Source: Scolanthus callimorphus
Taxonomy: Eukaryota > Cnidaria > Anthozoa > Actiniaria > Edwardsiidae
Length of the DNA stretch: 64,000 nucleotides
Reading direction: 5' to 3'
Assembly: GCA_033964015.1 (NCBI GenBank)
Contig: CM066913.1
Location: 17,073,854-17,137,853, forward strand
Shown: positions 1-12,700 of the stretch, in pieces
Layout: each line of letters opens with the position of its first letter
Numbering within the stretch: the stretch's first letter is position 1
Made by a program: the position numbers and the translations under genes
The notes under the pieces: generated by a model
The model's database searches: none
What the model saw: the letters and a program-made list of their open reading frames with translations, nothing else
What the model was told of the DNA's origin: nothing

Positions 1-1880
1 ACTAGAATGGCACAGCTTACATGACTGTCACGCATGGCATGAGCCATACCATGGCCACGATGTCACAGTGGAGTTTAATAACCACAAACGAATTACTTCA
101 TTTGACATTTTATACAGCTAAATCCATTGCTTCGCGCGGCGCATTTTTATTACGTCACTTTGGGTTGGGGATTTGGGTTTTTTCTTCTCTGCTTCCGCCA
201 ATCAAACCATCCAAGCCAATCAGGTCACATTGCCTTGTTGCTGTCACTTGGCTTGCTGCCGCGCGAACAAAACCCAGTTGACTACTCAAGGCGAAACAAG
301 GCAAGGAGCCGATTGGCTTAGGGGAGTTTGACTGGCGGAAAATAACAAGCAAAAATCAAATCAAGTTTTGAAATCTCACAGCGCGAAACAACGCTTTTTT
401 GATAAGAGCCCCTTCCACCGAGCAATTCCATTCACAAGCAAAAACGAAATTTACAAATTCTAACATTTTTCGAGTAAATATCCCTTGACAAATAGGAAAT
501 ATGTTTTAGCTTTTTTTAAATTCATATAGTTTCACCTAAAAGATGCTCAAGGACCCCCTTGAAAAAAACAAATTAGGAAACGTTATTTGTTACGCTGTCC
601 TTTATAATTATTAGCTTCCGCCGCCTAGGCTATGACACTCTAACTTCAAAAGTCAATACCACCAAACTCAGTATTTAATAAGCCCTCAAGCTTCTGTCTT
701 AGATCTGTTCAATTATTTCCGTTCGATACTATTTAACATGACAATTAATTTAATATTTCAGAAACTAACAGAGCTCTCAAATCAAAGGAAAAAAGACAAA
801 GTCTAGGTTTGTGAAATACAGTCTCACTTTATCAATCATGCAATCAACCTAAAGTTTATTCTGCAGGTCAGGGTCGCACAGGGAGTTAAGAGTGTTCGTA
901 TATACTAGACTTTCACATGAAAGAAGGAGCATATCACTTTTTGATGTAATATGTGGCTCTAGGACATGTCTCCGCTAAACAGAGCTGCCTTCTTGCCTCA
1001 TGCTATGTTGGTTGAGCCGCTTATTTGCCAATCACTTCCTAGACAGGTGCAAAAGGCACTGCATTTTCTCACATGTTTTCCAGAGTCCATATGTATTAAG
1101 TATAATCTTTCACTGCCAACTTCAATCATTCATGGTGAGATTCAAGCATAAGTGAACTTGTCTCCTCTAACATTCGCCACATTTGGTAAGTGTTCTATTT
1201 AAAATGAGAAAACAGGCCATTAGAGTTATCTTATCTTGGAACCTTATTTTTCACCCACATTTCCAATGCCGGAACTGCACGACGACAGAGTGTATTTTTA
1301 AACCATTATTTTACTAATGTTGGTGTGAAAAGATCGCCCAGTGCAAGATCCAAAACTCGTTAGCTTAAACACGTGGAATAAACTAACAACAGTCTTCTGC
1401 GAAAAGTGAAAGGAGATGGGCTACTATGATACATACTAAAACTATTTATCAGCTCCATCATCAGTGAAAGCACTGCCAATGGGTTTGTCGGGGAAGGGCA
1501 ATCTCCAGGGTAAAAGAGATGTAGAATAATTTAGTGCATTGTGATATAATGAATACCTAATGTATAATATTTCTTATACTGAAATCAGCGTAATCTGGAT
1601 TGCATAAGAGGTATAAGTGGGAGGAATGCGTCACGTTGCTAGCAAGAAGGACCAACATTGGAATATTGAAACTATACTAAATATTAGAGGTCTAAAATGT
1701 AGGAGAGTGACGATACGTTAGATTGAATGATATCTTAAGCTTTAGGGTGAGCGAGAAAACATGTTTGAAAAAGCGTTCGAAGTTTTCGAAGGGGACATCA
1801 CTTTGCTATTTTTCGGGCTTTTATTTGGGAATCTTTTGTTCGGCACGGGTTAGTTTTTACTTGTTCCAGAAAATTCCAGT
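1..1880. other. No supported gene; AT-rich sequence
   Basis: Only short open frames without recognisable motifs. A weak inverted similarity (CCGCCAATCAAAC near 197 and GTTTGACTGGCGG near 327) suggests a degraded foldback at about 180-345, too weak to call. Confidence 0.5.
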
Positions 1881-1886
1881 AGACCT

Positions 1887-2069
1887 CCTCGGCTTGAGTG
1901 TAATGTTTTCCCATTTCAGATCACGTGGCATTCCCATGAGTAATCTTTCTTTCTTTTTCTGCTACGCACCGAAGGATATATGAATATGGAAGCATTCCAA
2001 AAGAAAGAAAGATTATTCAAATGAATGCCACGTGATCTGGAATGGGAAAACATTACACCCAAGCCGAGG
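1887..2069. mobile_element. Foldback/MITE-like element, family 1, copy 1
   Basis: Arms of roughly 65 bp, starting CCTCGGCTTG at 1887 and ending CAAGCCGAGG at 2069, pair as imperfect inverted repeats. They include GATCACGTGGCATT and its reverse complement. The spacer contains CACCGAAGGATATATGAATATGGAAGCA, split here over positions 1967-1995. A second copy lies at 4278-4480. Confidence 0.75.
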
Positions 2070-2084
2070 AGATCTATTCCAGAA

Positions 2085-2549
2085 CATGGTTATTGCCAGG
2101 AAGAAAAAATAATAACGGCACCTTCCATGGTTATTGCCAGGAAGAAAAAAATAATAACGGCACCTTCCATGGTTATTGCCAGGAAGAAAAAAATAATAAC
2201 GGCACCTTCCATGGTTATTGCCAGGAAGAAAAAATAACAACGGCACCTTCCATGGTTATTGCCAGGAAGAAAAAATAATAACGGCACCTTCCATGGTTAT
2301 TGCCAGGAAGAAGAAAAAAACAATAACGGCACCTTCCATGGTTATTGCCAGGAAGAAAAAAATAATAACGGCACCTTCCATGGTTATTGCCAGGAAGAAA
2401 AAATAATAACGGCACCTTCCATGGTTATTGCCAGGAAGAAAAAATAATAACGGCACCTTCCATGGTTATTGCCAGGAAGAAAAAAATAATAACGGCACCT
2501 TCCATGGTTATTGCCAGGAAGAAAACAATTATAACGGCACCTTCCATGC
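2085..2549. repeat. Minisatellite, about 41-44 bp unit, about 11 copies
   Basis: The unit begins CATGGTTATTGCCAGGAAG, runs through an A-rich stretch and ends AACGGCACCTTC. Unit length varies through the A-run. It starts directly after family 1 copy 1. Frames through it are artefacts of repetition. Confidence 0.97.
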
Positions 2550-4180
2550 ATGGTACACGTATAAAAAGAGAAATATGTGCATTATAAAACATAGAAATTT
2601 AGCAGCCTGTAGCTATTTCAAGTTACAATTATTTAACCGATTGCTTCATGGTAGCAGTTTACAGCGAAACGGAGCCAATCAAACCGATTTCAGTATCCGT
2701 CTTCGTATATTAAAAAAGGGCAATGAAAGCAAAAATCATTGCGCAGTGGAGTTATTGAGATATAATGTTATTTAAAACGAATGTTCCGTTGTTTTTGTCG
2801 TAAACGAGGCTCAAATAATTGATAAAACCAGACAACCTACAGGCAACAGGACGTAAAGCATTTGTAAAGGAGCGTAAAGTGCCGTGAGTTTATATTGAAC
2901 TCATCAGAAATATTCAGCATTTACAATCGGTGGATTAATGTTTAGATTTTCAGCGTCTCTCTTAATTTATTTTTATTTTCTCCTTTTGTTCATCACACTG
3001 CTCCAACCTCTTTAAATTTGTCTAAAAAATCCCCCTCAAAAAAATTCTCAATAGCATTCGACACCAAAAAACGAATTGAATTGAATTAAATTGAAGGCAC
3101 ACTCATTTCTGTCAGTTTGTGTTAAACGTTCTCCCTTGATGAACCAGAACTAAGCCTTTCTTTGTTTCACTAAGTTTAGTCATCAAGGCCAAGTTTATTG
3201 CAAACTAATAACCGGGAAACTGCCTTTGGTGTAGGCCTCATGTGGATTTTCTCCAAAAACGTTTTACTCTGTTTGAAATAATATTATAATATATATGCTA
3301 ATCTTAATATCAAATGATGGCGGGGTTTTGCGCATATGTGAGTTCTAGACGTAAGACATGTCGCATGTTTAATTTGATTTATCACTATTTACCAGCCATA
3401 ATGACTTGTTGTCGTCGTTGTGGTCTGTATCAGTGTCTGATTTGGTATTCTATGCTCCAGTGAGAACGTTCTACATGCGCGACAAAAAGGTATGCCACTT
3501 TGTATTTCTTTTCGGGTTTAAAAACAAAAGGAATGTTGCTCGTACATTTTAGGGGTTTTAAAGGTGTTAGAACCTAAAATTTAAGAACCTATTTAGCTGA
3601 AATGCTCATCTTATACAAGACCCCTTTTTCACAAGAAACTATTCAGCCTAAAATTCACAATAGGTCCTTATTTTACAACAATGAAAGTACAGATGAAAAT
3701 ACCCCCTCCCCCCCAAAAAAAAAGATTGTCTAGGGGCTCAGTTAGTATGATTCAAAGAATGAGCTAAAAATGAAAACACTAACATGTCTTTGCCAAACTG
3801 ATGAATTAAACAGTATAATTGTATTGAGAAGTCATCACATATGCCCTGTATATTAGTTATATTTGCTGATCGCTAGTGCCCCTATCAAATTAAGAACCTA
3901 TATCCTAAGTAGCCTTAAATCCCACTAAATACCATTTCTATAAGAATCTAATTAGGCTAGTTCGACAAATCTAGGTTCTTATACGCAAGTTTTTACTGTA
4001 CTGCCGAATGCACACGGTTTTTCTGATCTGATTGGCTTTATATTTTTTTTGATCGAAAAGGCGATTTCAATAGTCCTCAAGAAAAACGGACAGGATATGC
4101 CCTGGTGTACCACGAGAAAGCAATTTAAATCCCATACAAATCGGCCGCTTATAGAGCGGTTTTCATATGTCTGTCGTGAA
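2550..4180. other. No supported gene
   Basis: AT-rich sequence with a C/A-rich run near 3703-3723. Repeated phrases such as AAGAACCTA occur between 3540 and 3980, but no coding or repeat structure I can define. Confidence 0.45.
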
Positions 4181-4186
4181 ACCAAT

Positions 4187-4277
4187 CGCAAAGTAATTAC
4201 ACCAATTCTGAATAAAACCTATAGCAGTGATTACAAAGTAATTGTGAATTACTGACGACAGTCATCTGAAATGCTCG
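4187..4277. repeat. Dispersed repeat fragment shared with 60880-60965
   Basis: ATCGCAAAGTAATTACACCA at 4187 and the following 80 bases (CTATAGCAGTGATTAC, GACAGTCATCTGAAAT) recur at 60880-60965 with substitutions. It ends where the family 1 foldback copy starts. Confidence 0.6.
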
Positions 4278-4480
4278 CTATAGACCTCTTTACCTTAGGC
4301 GCAATGTTGTCCCATTTCAGATCATGTGGCATTCCCATGAGTATCCTTTCTTTGCTTTTCTGCTACGTATGCACCGAAGGATATATGAATATGGAAGCAA
4401 CCCAAACAAAGAAAGATTATTCCACTAAACGCCACGTGATTTGAAATGGGACAACATTACGCCAAAGCCGAGGTCTATTG
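4278..4480. mobile_element. Foldback/MITE-like element, family 1, copy 2
   Basis: Ends read CTATAGACCT and AGGTCTATTG. The arms carry CAATGTTGTCCCATTTCAGA and its inverse, as at 1887-2069. The spacer CACCGAAGGATATATG is shared with copy 1. Confidence 0.75.
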
Positions 4481-4678
4481 TAAATAGTACTTACAACGGT
4501 TCTTCAGATTGGGTGTATTTTCTATGGCATAAATACTAGATTCACTATTTTATACTAAACTACAGAATAAAACGGGTGAAACTTTAGGCGCAGGTGTGTA
4601 TGGTGGGACGCTTGAGTGGAATTCAGCCGACGTTCCTGCGTTCAGGGCGGCTGTAATTTTGTGGAGCGGTATAAGTAA

Positions 4679-4788
4679 TATATCAAACACGAGACAGGAT
4701 TTCCAAACACTGAGAAGTGGGTTGAAAAAAAGTTTTTTAACCGACTTCGAGGTGTTTGTAAATCCTGATGAAAAACACTTTTGATATA
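4679..4788. mobile_element. Foldback element, family 2, copy 1
   Basis: Inverted arms begin TATATCAAACAC and end GATATA. Both arms contain the aggatttNcaaacac / gtgtttgtaaatcct pair and meet at GGTTGAAAAAA/TTTTTTAACC. The same unit recurs at 5036-5130, 14640-14770 and 25226-25356. Confidence 0.75.
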
Positions 4789-5035
4789 GCTTCTCAAACT
4801 AATCATTTAATGTAGAGATAATTTGAAGGAATAAAATCCTTAAAATATCTATGCAAATTAAGATCGCGTACCCCACCCCCCTTCACGTTTATGATTCGAG
4901 AAGAACGTTTAGTAGGATAATATGGAAGTTGTTTGCATCACAGTAATGTGTTTTCCTGTTGACACGTCATATGTGATCATATGTTCGTCATATGTTTGAA
5001 TATGTTTGAAATATGTTTGAAATATGTTTGAACCT
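4789..5035. repeat. Segment repeated in inverse orientation at 14420-14640
   Basis: The sequence around GAAGAACGTTTAGTAGGATA (4909-4928) and GGAAGTTGTTTGCATCACA reappears as reverse complement at 14473-14525, as does the ATATGTTCGTCATATGTTTGA stretch (split over 4979-4999). A short ATATGTTTGAA array lies at 4989-5031. Confidence 0.7.
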
Positions 5036-5130
5036 GTGAACACTGACAAGTGGGTTGAAAAAAAGAGGCAAAACCGAATTTTTTAATCGACTTCGAGGTG
5101 TTTGGGAATCCTGATGAAAACTTTGTCGGT
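5036..5130. mobile_element. Foldback element, family 2, copy 2 (partial)
   Basis: Contains ACACTGACAAGTGGGTTGAA, CGACTTCGAGGTGTTTGGGA and ATCCTGATGAAAA in the order seen at 4679-4788. The outer TATATCAAACAC end is missing. Confidence 0.6.
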
Positions 5131-5670
5131 TCATTTAATACCGAGAAAAAGAAGGAATAAAATATCATAACTTTGCAAATTAAGATCGTGTATCAAAACC
5201 TCCTTCCCGCCTATGATTTTCTGTATTTCAGCTATATTTCAGCTTCGCTAGCAAAATATTTCAGGTTTCTCGTGGCAAGTTGAATCCATTTTTTAAATAT
5301 TACCTGTTGAATTCCTTTGGGTGTGTCACAGAAATTTGACTTGAAAAATTGTACTGGTGATACATTTTACGAACTTTAATCTCCTGAGAGAGCGCAATGT
5401 TTGCCTGCAGTTCAGAAAATACCTGCATGTTTAATCTACGTGCTTAAAACTGACCAAATATGCTATTTATGCTATTAACATATTTTATCGAGGCATCGTT
5501 ACCTGACAGTTGTACATTTCATATCAAACAATTACCCGGCTAAAATTGTTTACCTTTACCTTCGTAACCACGCTAGAAAGGCCACACTTAGCTTACGCCC
5601 GACTCGACCCAGTTCTCCCAAGTTCAATCAGCAAAAACGCGACATTCATCCATAGTCTTTCATATGGGGT
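5131..5670. other. No supported gene
   Basis: AT-rich unique-looking sequence between the family 2 foldback and the minisatellite. No coding motif recognised. Confidence 0.4.
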
Positions 5671-6210
5671 GAACATCATTCAACACATATTAAACGCGCA
5701 TGTTGTATGGGTGCACCAAACCAGCTCAACATTGATTCAACATCATTCAACAGATGTTGAACGCGCATGTTGTACGGGTGCACCAAACCAGCTCAACATT
5801 GATTTAACATCATTCAACATATGTTGAACGCGCATGTTGTACGGGTGCACCAAACCAGCTCAACATTGATTCAACATGATTCAACATATGTTGAACGCGC
5901 ATGTTGTACGGGTGCACCAAACCAGCTCAACATTGATTCAACATCATTCAACATATGTTGACACGCATGTTGTTCGGGTGCACCAAACCAGCTCAACATT
6001 GATTCAACATCATTCAACACATGTTGAACGCACATGTTGTATGGGTGCACCAAACCAGTTCTACATTGATTCAACATCATTCAACACATGTTGAACGCGC
6101 ATGTTGTACGGGTGTACCAAACCAGCTCAACATTGATTCAACATCATTCAGCACATGTTGAACGCACATGTTGTATGGGTGCACCAAACCAGCTCTACAT
6201 TGTGTTGAAC
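5671..6210. repeat. Minisatellite, about 64-67 bp unit, about 8 copies
   Basis: Each unit holds the palindrome-like CAACATATGTTGAACGCGCA, then GGGTGCACCAAACCAGCTCA and ACATTGATTCAACATCATT. The same words recur near 6260-6290 and in the gene B intron (58135-58235), so the array likely grew from a dispersed element. Confidence 0.95.
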
Positions 6211-6473
6211 TACGGTGAAGGTGCAGTGATCGACGTTCTTATGTTCAAAGGTCGCTCAACATGTTGAATGGGTGTAACCAAACCAGTTCGAAATTGGTCC
6301 CGCCTTGAGTACAAATTTGACCGCTTCCCTTATCAATGCTTTATTAGTGGGGTAGTGCTCAGGAGAGTATTATCTAATTTTTATCTTGCTGAATTAGGTC
6401 GAATTAAGAATTTCATCATTCATTAGTATGTTTCATATTAAATATTGCATTGATGTATAAAGCCTTGACTGCC

Positions 6474-6620
6474 TTCTTCTTTCTTTTTTTCTTACTTTTT
6501 CTTTTCTTTCTTAGTCTTTCTTTTTCGTTCTATCTTTGCTTATTTAGTTCTCTTTCTCTTTCTCTTTGTTTATTTTTTTCGTGCTTTCTCTGTTTCTAAT
6601 TTTCTTTCTTTCGCCGGAGA
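6474..6620. repeat. Pyrimidine-rich low-complexity tract (TTCT-type)
   Basis: Long run of T and C with repeated TTTCTTTC words. No coding content. Confidence 0.85.
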
Positions 6621-6767
6621 TAATGACATTCAGTTTTGCAATCTGCTGGCCTAGTGTTTAACATTTTTGTTTATTGTGTTGTGTCTAAAGCTTGCTATCC
6701 CTTATACTAAGCTGGTACCTGATATAATTAGTTAACATTGTGGCTAATTTGGATGCCAGTACCTCTA

Positions 6768-6996
6768 AGGGACAGACCATATTTCCGGGGAAGGTTGCAG
6801 GTTTTTCTTGTGCTGGATATCTTTTTTTCTTAGCTGAGATGAGTGCCCGAATGTTTTTGTGAGCCGAAGCTGTTGTATTCTCCTGCCTCCTGCCTAACCG
6901 GCTTGCAGGGATTCATTTTTCTAGCTCAGAAGCTTCTGCATTATTTTTTTCGGGATTTTTGCAACCCTTCTCGGAGGTATCTAATGGTCTGTCCCT
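6768..6996. mobile_element. TIR/MITE-like element ending AGGGACAGACCAT
   Basis: The left end AGGGACAGACCAT (6768) and right end ATGGTCTGTCCCT (to 6996) are inverted. Similarity continues inward (GGAAGGTTGCA against TGCAACCCTTC). 229 bp, no coding capacity. Confidence 0.75.
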
Positions 6997-9231
6997 AAAT
7001 ACTTATTGTATGGTATCTTGTATATGATCTTTCGTTTTGGGGTAAAAAAGTTGTGGGTTGAAGCCGGTAACGGAACCTATAGTCAGTGAGCCACCGGGAA
7101 TATTAACGGCAGAAAAAGAAGAGCAAATATGCATGTCAGCAGGAAAAATACATGTGTAAACGTAGAGAGAGATAAAACTCAGACTTTTGATCGCCATCTG
7201 ATTTCTTTATTTCCTGTTAAGTATTCCAATATATTACCTTCAGATTAATTAGCTCTAATGGATCCCATTACTTATTCTTATCCGTCTAATTACCTATAAA
7301 TGACGTTTCAGAATTACTTTCTTTCTTTTCCGCCAAATTTTCAGGATTAATTGTTGCCGCCACCCTAGACGTATTATCTGAAATATGCGGTTAAAATCTA
7401 ACGCATGTTTTATTGCCCGTGTTACTTATCGCCTTTAATGGTGCCGCTGTTTTTCGTGGTTCCGAACGTCTAGACCCCCTGGCAGGAGTTAATCAGCAAC
7501 TTGGTCAGCGGTATTGGGCATGGCTCTTTGCGCGCGCAATTTACTGGCTCTGTTTTTGTTTATTTTTTTAGGACCAAGCGACGGTTTTTACACATCACTG
7601 ATTTCGCCGACAGTCGTTTGCCGCTGAGAATATCGGTAAGCAGCAATGAATTTGTTTTACGCGTTCCTTCGATCCGAATTTACTGTATTTCCTGGACGAT
7701 CTTAGTTTTTCATATGAGTGCAGAGTACGTAAGCGATCTCTTCTCTTTTCTTTTCTTTCGACACAATTATTGATTGATCTCTTTTCTTGGTTAATCCACA
7801 TTTTAGCGTTTGGAAATCGACGCGCATGCTAGCATGTTCGATATCTTAGATATATAATTTAATAATGTTGCCGATATATATCGATAATATTGCGGCTCTG
7901 CTCAGCTTCCCTCGTCATATATATAAGTATATATACGTATCCGTCCTAATTATGCATACTATCTGCGCCAAATAAATGTAATGACGCTCTATGTGTACAT
8001 ACCCACTCCATCTTGTTTCCAATTTATCCATTCAATAGCACCAGCATGAGAGGACGTTTTACGCCATACTTGAGTTTCCATGGCAGCAGCGCGGGCTTTA
8101 ATTGGCTCACTCCTTCACTCGAGTTGATAGCGTACCTGTAAGACAAGGAGAGTTTGCTTAATAGACGTGTTTGGTCAATGTAAATATTCCAAGCACAGTC
8201 ATAACAACTATAGAAGGGTTACTGTAATATTGCACACTCCTCTAGAGACAGATTACATCATTTTATTTTTGGCATCAAAAAACACAAAATCACCACTTGG
8301 GTTTCGTTCATGTCGGGAAAATGTCCGACCGACCGTCGGTTTTACCGACTTTGGGACCAGCGGAGACGTTTGGCGATGAAATCGGATCGGTTAAATCGGG
8401 AGGGTTTCTTATCTGTCTTACTACGATTTCAGTCATAATTTTGAGGAACGAGATCTCGGCAAGGGAAAATACCAGAAACGTTTCACTTGATGAAAATAAT
8501 TCTAGACATCATAAGGCTATGGTACTGTTGTTTACAGTCGGCAAAATTTATTTTACTGGCGGACGCCAAAACGCTGTTTGTATTGGTTGGCACCAAGACT
8601 GAATTTCCACAGAATTATGAAAATGGCAGTAATTGGCCTGATTGCCTGCTAATTTAGATGACGACACTGCCTAAACGCGCAGCTCCTGATTCATTCCATT
8701 TTATAGTATTCACATGGTGCCATGCCGTAGGGTGGTTCAGAAAAATAGGGAATTTCAGGGTTGACAAAATGGGAAAAATAGAAAGATTTGGACCAAAAAT
8801 AGGAGAAAAAAGAAAATAAGAGAGGTTTGTGGAAGCTCAAATTTAATGTTTTAGCCTATTTATCGGAATCTTTTTAATAGCAAAACATGCTTGAAAGAGA
8901 ACAGTGTCCATACTTGGTTTCAAGTGGCGAATTGGGGTCGTAATTGGTTATATTTTCCTAGGGGGATTTGGGGGCGAGAAAATTTTGAAATTTCGAGCTC
9001 GTAGGAAATCCTGAAAAGAAGAAGAAGAAGCTTTATTCCTTTAAACACCTACTAAGGAACATTAGGATATACAAGATACATAAACAGATAATGTAGCAAG
9101 TTTTGGTGCAAATTCGAATGGATCAGGACTTACCTTTTGCAGTCAAAAGGTTTTGGCCAAAAAAATAAGAGAAAATAGAAATGCACCTCAAAAATAGGAA
9201 AAAAAAACTTGACACCCTGTATTCACAACGT
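6997..9231. other. No supported gene
   Basis: AT-rich sequence, with TATATA/CGATAT-rich stretches at 7845-7945 and an A-rich stretch near 8740-9210 rich in AAAATAGGA-type words. A microsatellite-like GAAGAAGAAGAAG is at 9018-9030. No recognisable exon. Confidence 0.4.
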
Positions 9232-9776
9232 GACATCACATGGAATTTCTGCAGAATCCCATCCATAATGGGAAAAGCTGAATTTCCCAAGACATAAGAA
9301 TGGGAAGTGGTCTGATTTCCCATGGCTATCCATGTGAATGCCGAACACTTCCCATGCGTGTGCCTTGGGAAATTCAGGTTATCCCATGGGAAAGCTGAAT
9401 TTCTCAAGACATAAGAATGGGAAGTGTTCGTATTTCCCATGGCTATCCTTGTAAATGCCGAACACTTCCCATGCGTGTGCCTTGGGAAATTCAGGTTATC
9501 CCATGGGAAAAGCTGAATTACTCAAGACATAAGAATGGGAAGTGTTCGTATTTTCCACGGCTATCCTTGTGAATGCCGAACACTTACCATGCGTGTGCCT
9601 TGGGAAATTCAGGTTATCCCATGGGAAAAGCTGAATTTCTCAAGACATAAGAATGGGAGGTGTTCGTATTTCCCATGGCTATCCTTGTAAATGCCGAACA
9701 CTTCCTATGCGCGCGCCGTGGGAAATTCAGCTTTTCCCATTATGGATGGGATTCTGCAGAAACTCCCTGTGATGTC
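9232..9776. mobile_element. TIR element with an internal 118-bp tandem array
   Basis: The ends form long inverted repeats of about 57 bp, sharing TTCTGCAGAATCCCATCCAT and ATGGGAAAAGCTGAATTTCC on the left and their inverse on the right (9720-9776). Between them a 118-bp unit starting AAGACATAAGAATGGGA repeats at 9289, 9406, 9524 and 9642. No coding capacity. Confidence 0.88.
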
Positions 9777-12700
9777 CGAAATATGTGAGATGCCGACATT
9801 CTTGTCCCATAACAACATTGGCCAAAATGGATTGTCCGACATCATTCCTACCAAAGTGAACATCTAAAAAAATATAACGTGTGATTTTTGGAAAACCTGA
9901 ATAAAATGGCGGGATAAGAAAAATCCTATACATAGAAAAACTCCTATCCGCTTACAGTTTTTATACAGCCTATACAGTACTTTACTTTACTTTTACTTTG
10001 TCTTGTGTACTACTGCTAGAGCTTTTAATTGCACAGGCACTCATACACACATACAAACATAATCCCAAAACAAGTAATGATAATATGCGGGTACTGGCCG
10101 TCTTAAATAGCTAGAGCTCATTGCTACCACCACCGAATCTATAGCCATTGCTGCTATAATGATCGCATCTAACTGTGTACGTTTCTGTAAAATTCTGCTA
10201 AAAAAATGACTCAGGCAAAATGACTCAGTCAGAGTGACCACGCCCTATTAAACGTTCAATTCGTCCTTAATTCGCTCAAATTAAGAGGAAGCGTATGATT
10301 CCTATACGACATCATAGATAACATTAATCCTGATTTTTTGATACTCTTCAGTTCCCATGGAAACGAATTCCTAACCTTTGACCTAGAAATTCATTGTTTC
10401 AAAGCCTTTTGGGAATAGGAAAATGCACCGCCATCGGTAATCAAACTAGTGCAAATAAAAGGGCTGACCTTCAGTATTCTCAGTCCAACTAGATATCGCG
10501 ACGAACGTTTCTAATTAAGAAGTAATTAAAAGGTATCAAATTTCATAATACACTAAAACACAATTCCCTTTTATCTAGTTGGATCAGGAATGCCTTCCTC
10601 GAACTTTATCACTTCGCAAATTAAAAAACTTTGAACTTCTCATGTTTTCCCCTTCCCAAATACCAATTTCTTAAAATTAGCCAAATCTAAGAATCAAAGG
10701 TCACATTTCACGTTGCTATGGAAACGCTTGTGAAAATGAGTCTGTTTCTTGATTCCCTCAAACCTTAAAATGGTTCCATAATGATTCCACTGAACCCGTG
10801 GCATATATACCACCCCCATAGTTTTTGCAGCCGACATCTTGAAAGCACGCGAGACCCATGCCTTAATATGCCTGAGGAGTTCATCTTCATGATTCTGGTG
10901 AGTCCAGTTTTTACAGATTTCCTAGAAAATTAAACTCTCGCCATGCATCAACTATGAACGTATTTTTTTCCACTGGAAATACTCAACAGGATAGAGGGGT
11001 TCGCGAATGAACTGGAAGAATTCATATCATTTCGATCTTATATATACGTCGGGTTTTTATATACGAAGCTACAGTTTTAGGTATATTATTAATGTAAAAA
11101 ACACGCGCATCAAAATTAAATTCCAAAATTTACATAAATCACCGATATGATGTAAACGACAGCAGCACAAGGTGGAATTTTGCCATGCAGTTTCCATTAG
11201 TCTTCAATGTTCTCAAACTTGTATGAGAATTCAATAGTTGGTATTATCACAGATAATATAACCATGTCGATGATCCACCGCTTCTAAGGGGGGATTTTTA
11301 GCGGCCGACGCGGAAAAGTAGTCGCGGAGATAATAACTTGTACTTAAAACCTTTAAAAAAAAGGCAAAGAAGAACACATTACGATTCTTGTTATTCTGTC
11401 ACGAGATTTGTTTCCCGTTTCTACGCAAAATTACTCGATTTCCTGTCGGGTTTTGTCTAACAGTTTTATTGCTTAACATAAACATCCTGTTCACTATACA
11501 TAAACAGTATATAAAGTATATATACTATACTTTATATGATAAAAAGGTAAGGCCGCGTACCTCATCTCTCTATTGCATATATGTGATAGCAGCGATTCCG
11601 AGAGTGGTGCCTCCAGCAAAAAAAGCGACCGATGTCCGCTGCATATACTCTAAGACAAAGCATCATAAACAATGGCTATTTTCCCATATTTTTATAGCTT
11701 TTAGTACGATCACATTTTAGTAAAAACAAACATTTATATAATGATGATACAGAATAGGAAACATAAAAATACAAGGAGAATGGCCTGCTCATTTTACAAA
11801 CAGAAGTTATTCATGATATTAATTAGAAAAAAAGGTTAGACGCTAGATGTATTTGTGTAGCCACCATCTCTCCGCTGGATATATTTGTATAGCCACCTCT
11901 CAGCTGTGTTTACTCGTGAACGCTATGCTGGCACAGGCGAGATTTTCATGATAATAGAGAGGCACATAACAAAGTTCTATTAGCATAAACAACGGAGAGT
12001 GTAGCGCAGGGAGTGTATTGTACAAGCCAGCTTCACTCAATATTATCCCTTTTAGATTGGATTCTAATTTTGAAATTGGAGAAACCCGAAGCAGGCAGTC
12101 CTGCAGGTAAGTAGGGAACGTTTGCACTTTTAACAGAAATAACGCGTTGAATATAGTGATTAAGTGCTAGTGTCCAGCGTCTCTTAAGCCTGGAATAATA
12201 TAATATTGTAATATTAAATTTAAAAAGCCTATCAAGTTACTTTATATCTAAATTTATATCCTTTTTTTTTCATTTTGTTAACTCGATAACAGAAAAATTG
12301 GATCTTCTGGAACTTACTACTATAATTAAAGAGGACGTTTTTTTAAGGTAATGTTAATAAGCTGGTTAGTGTAGTAGGTAAGCTCTTATCCTCTATATAG
12401 GGCCATTTAATTAGGCAATTTGACTCTCTCTTTGGCAGGCAGGAATTAAAAAAATTCTAATAAGGAACACAATTTGAAACTGTTATATTTGAAAACATGC
12501 GGGCATATCTTAGTAGCCCGCTAGTAGCGTTTCCCGTGTGTTTAAGAGGTAAGAGAAACGCGCGAGTGAATTTTTGGCCGCGCGGCAAACGCTTGCTACG
12601 CAAGGTAATATCTTAATAATACAAGATATTTGAAAAACATCCATTTTCATCAATGTAGTCCCTTAGCCATTATTTCGCATTAAGGACATTTGCTTGTATT

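Noticed and set aside
2025..2775. Frames encoding repeated Asn/Gly/Lys-type peptides
   Set aside because: They are translations of the 41-bp minisatellite, open in several frames and both strands.
4760..4790. CCTGATGAAA in foldback family 2 as a hammerhead core
   Set aside because: GAAA follows directly with no stem II between the core boxes.
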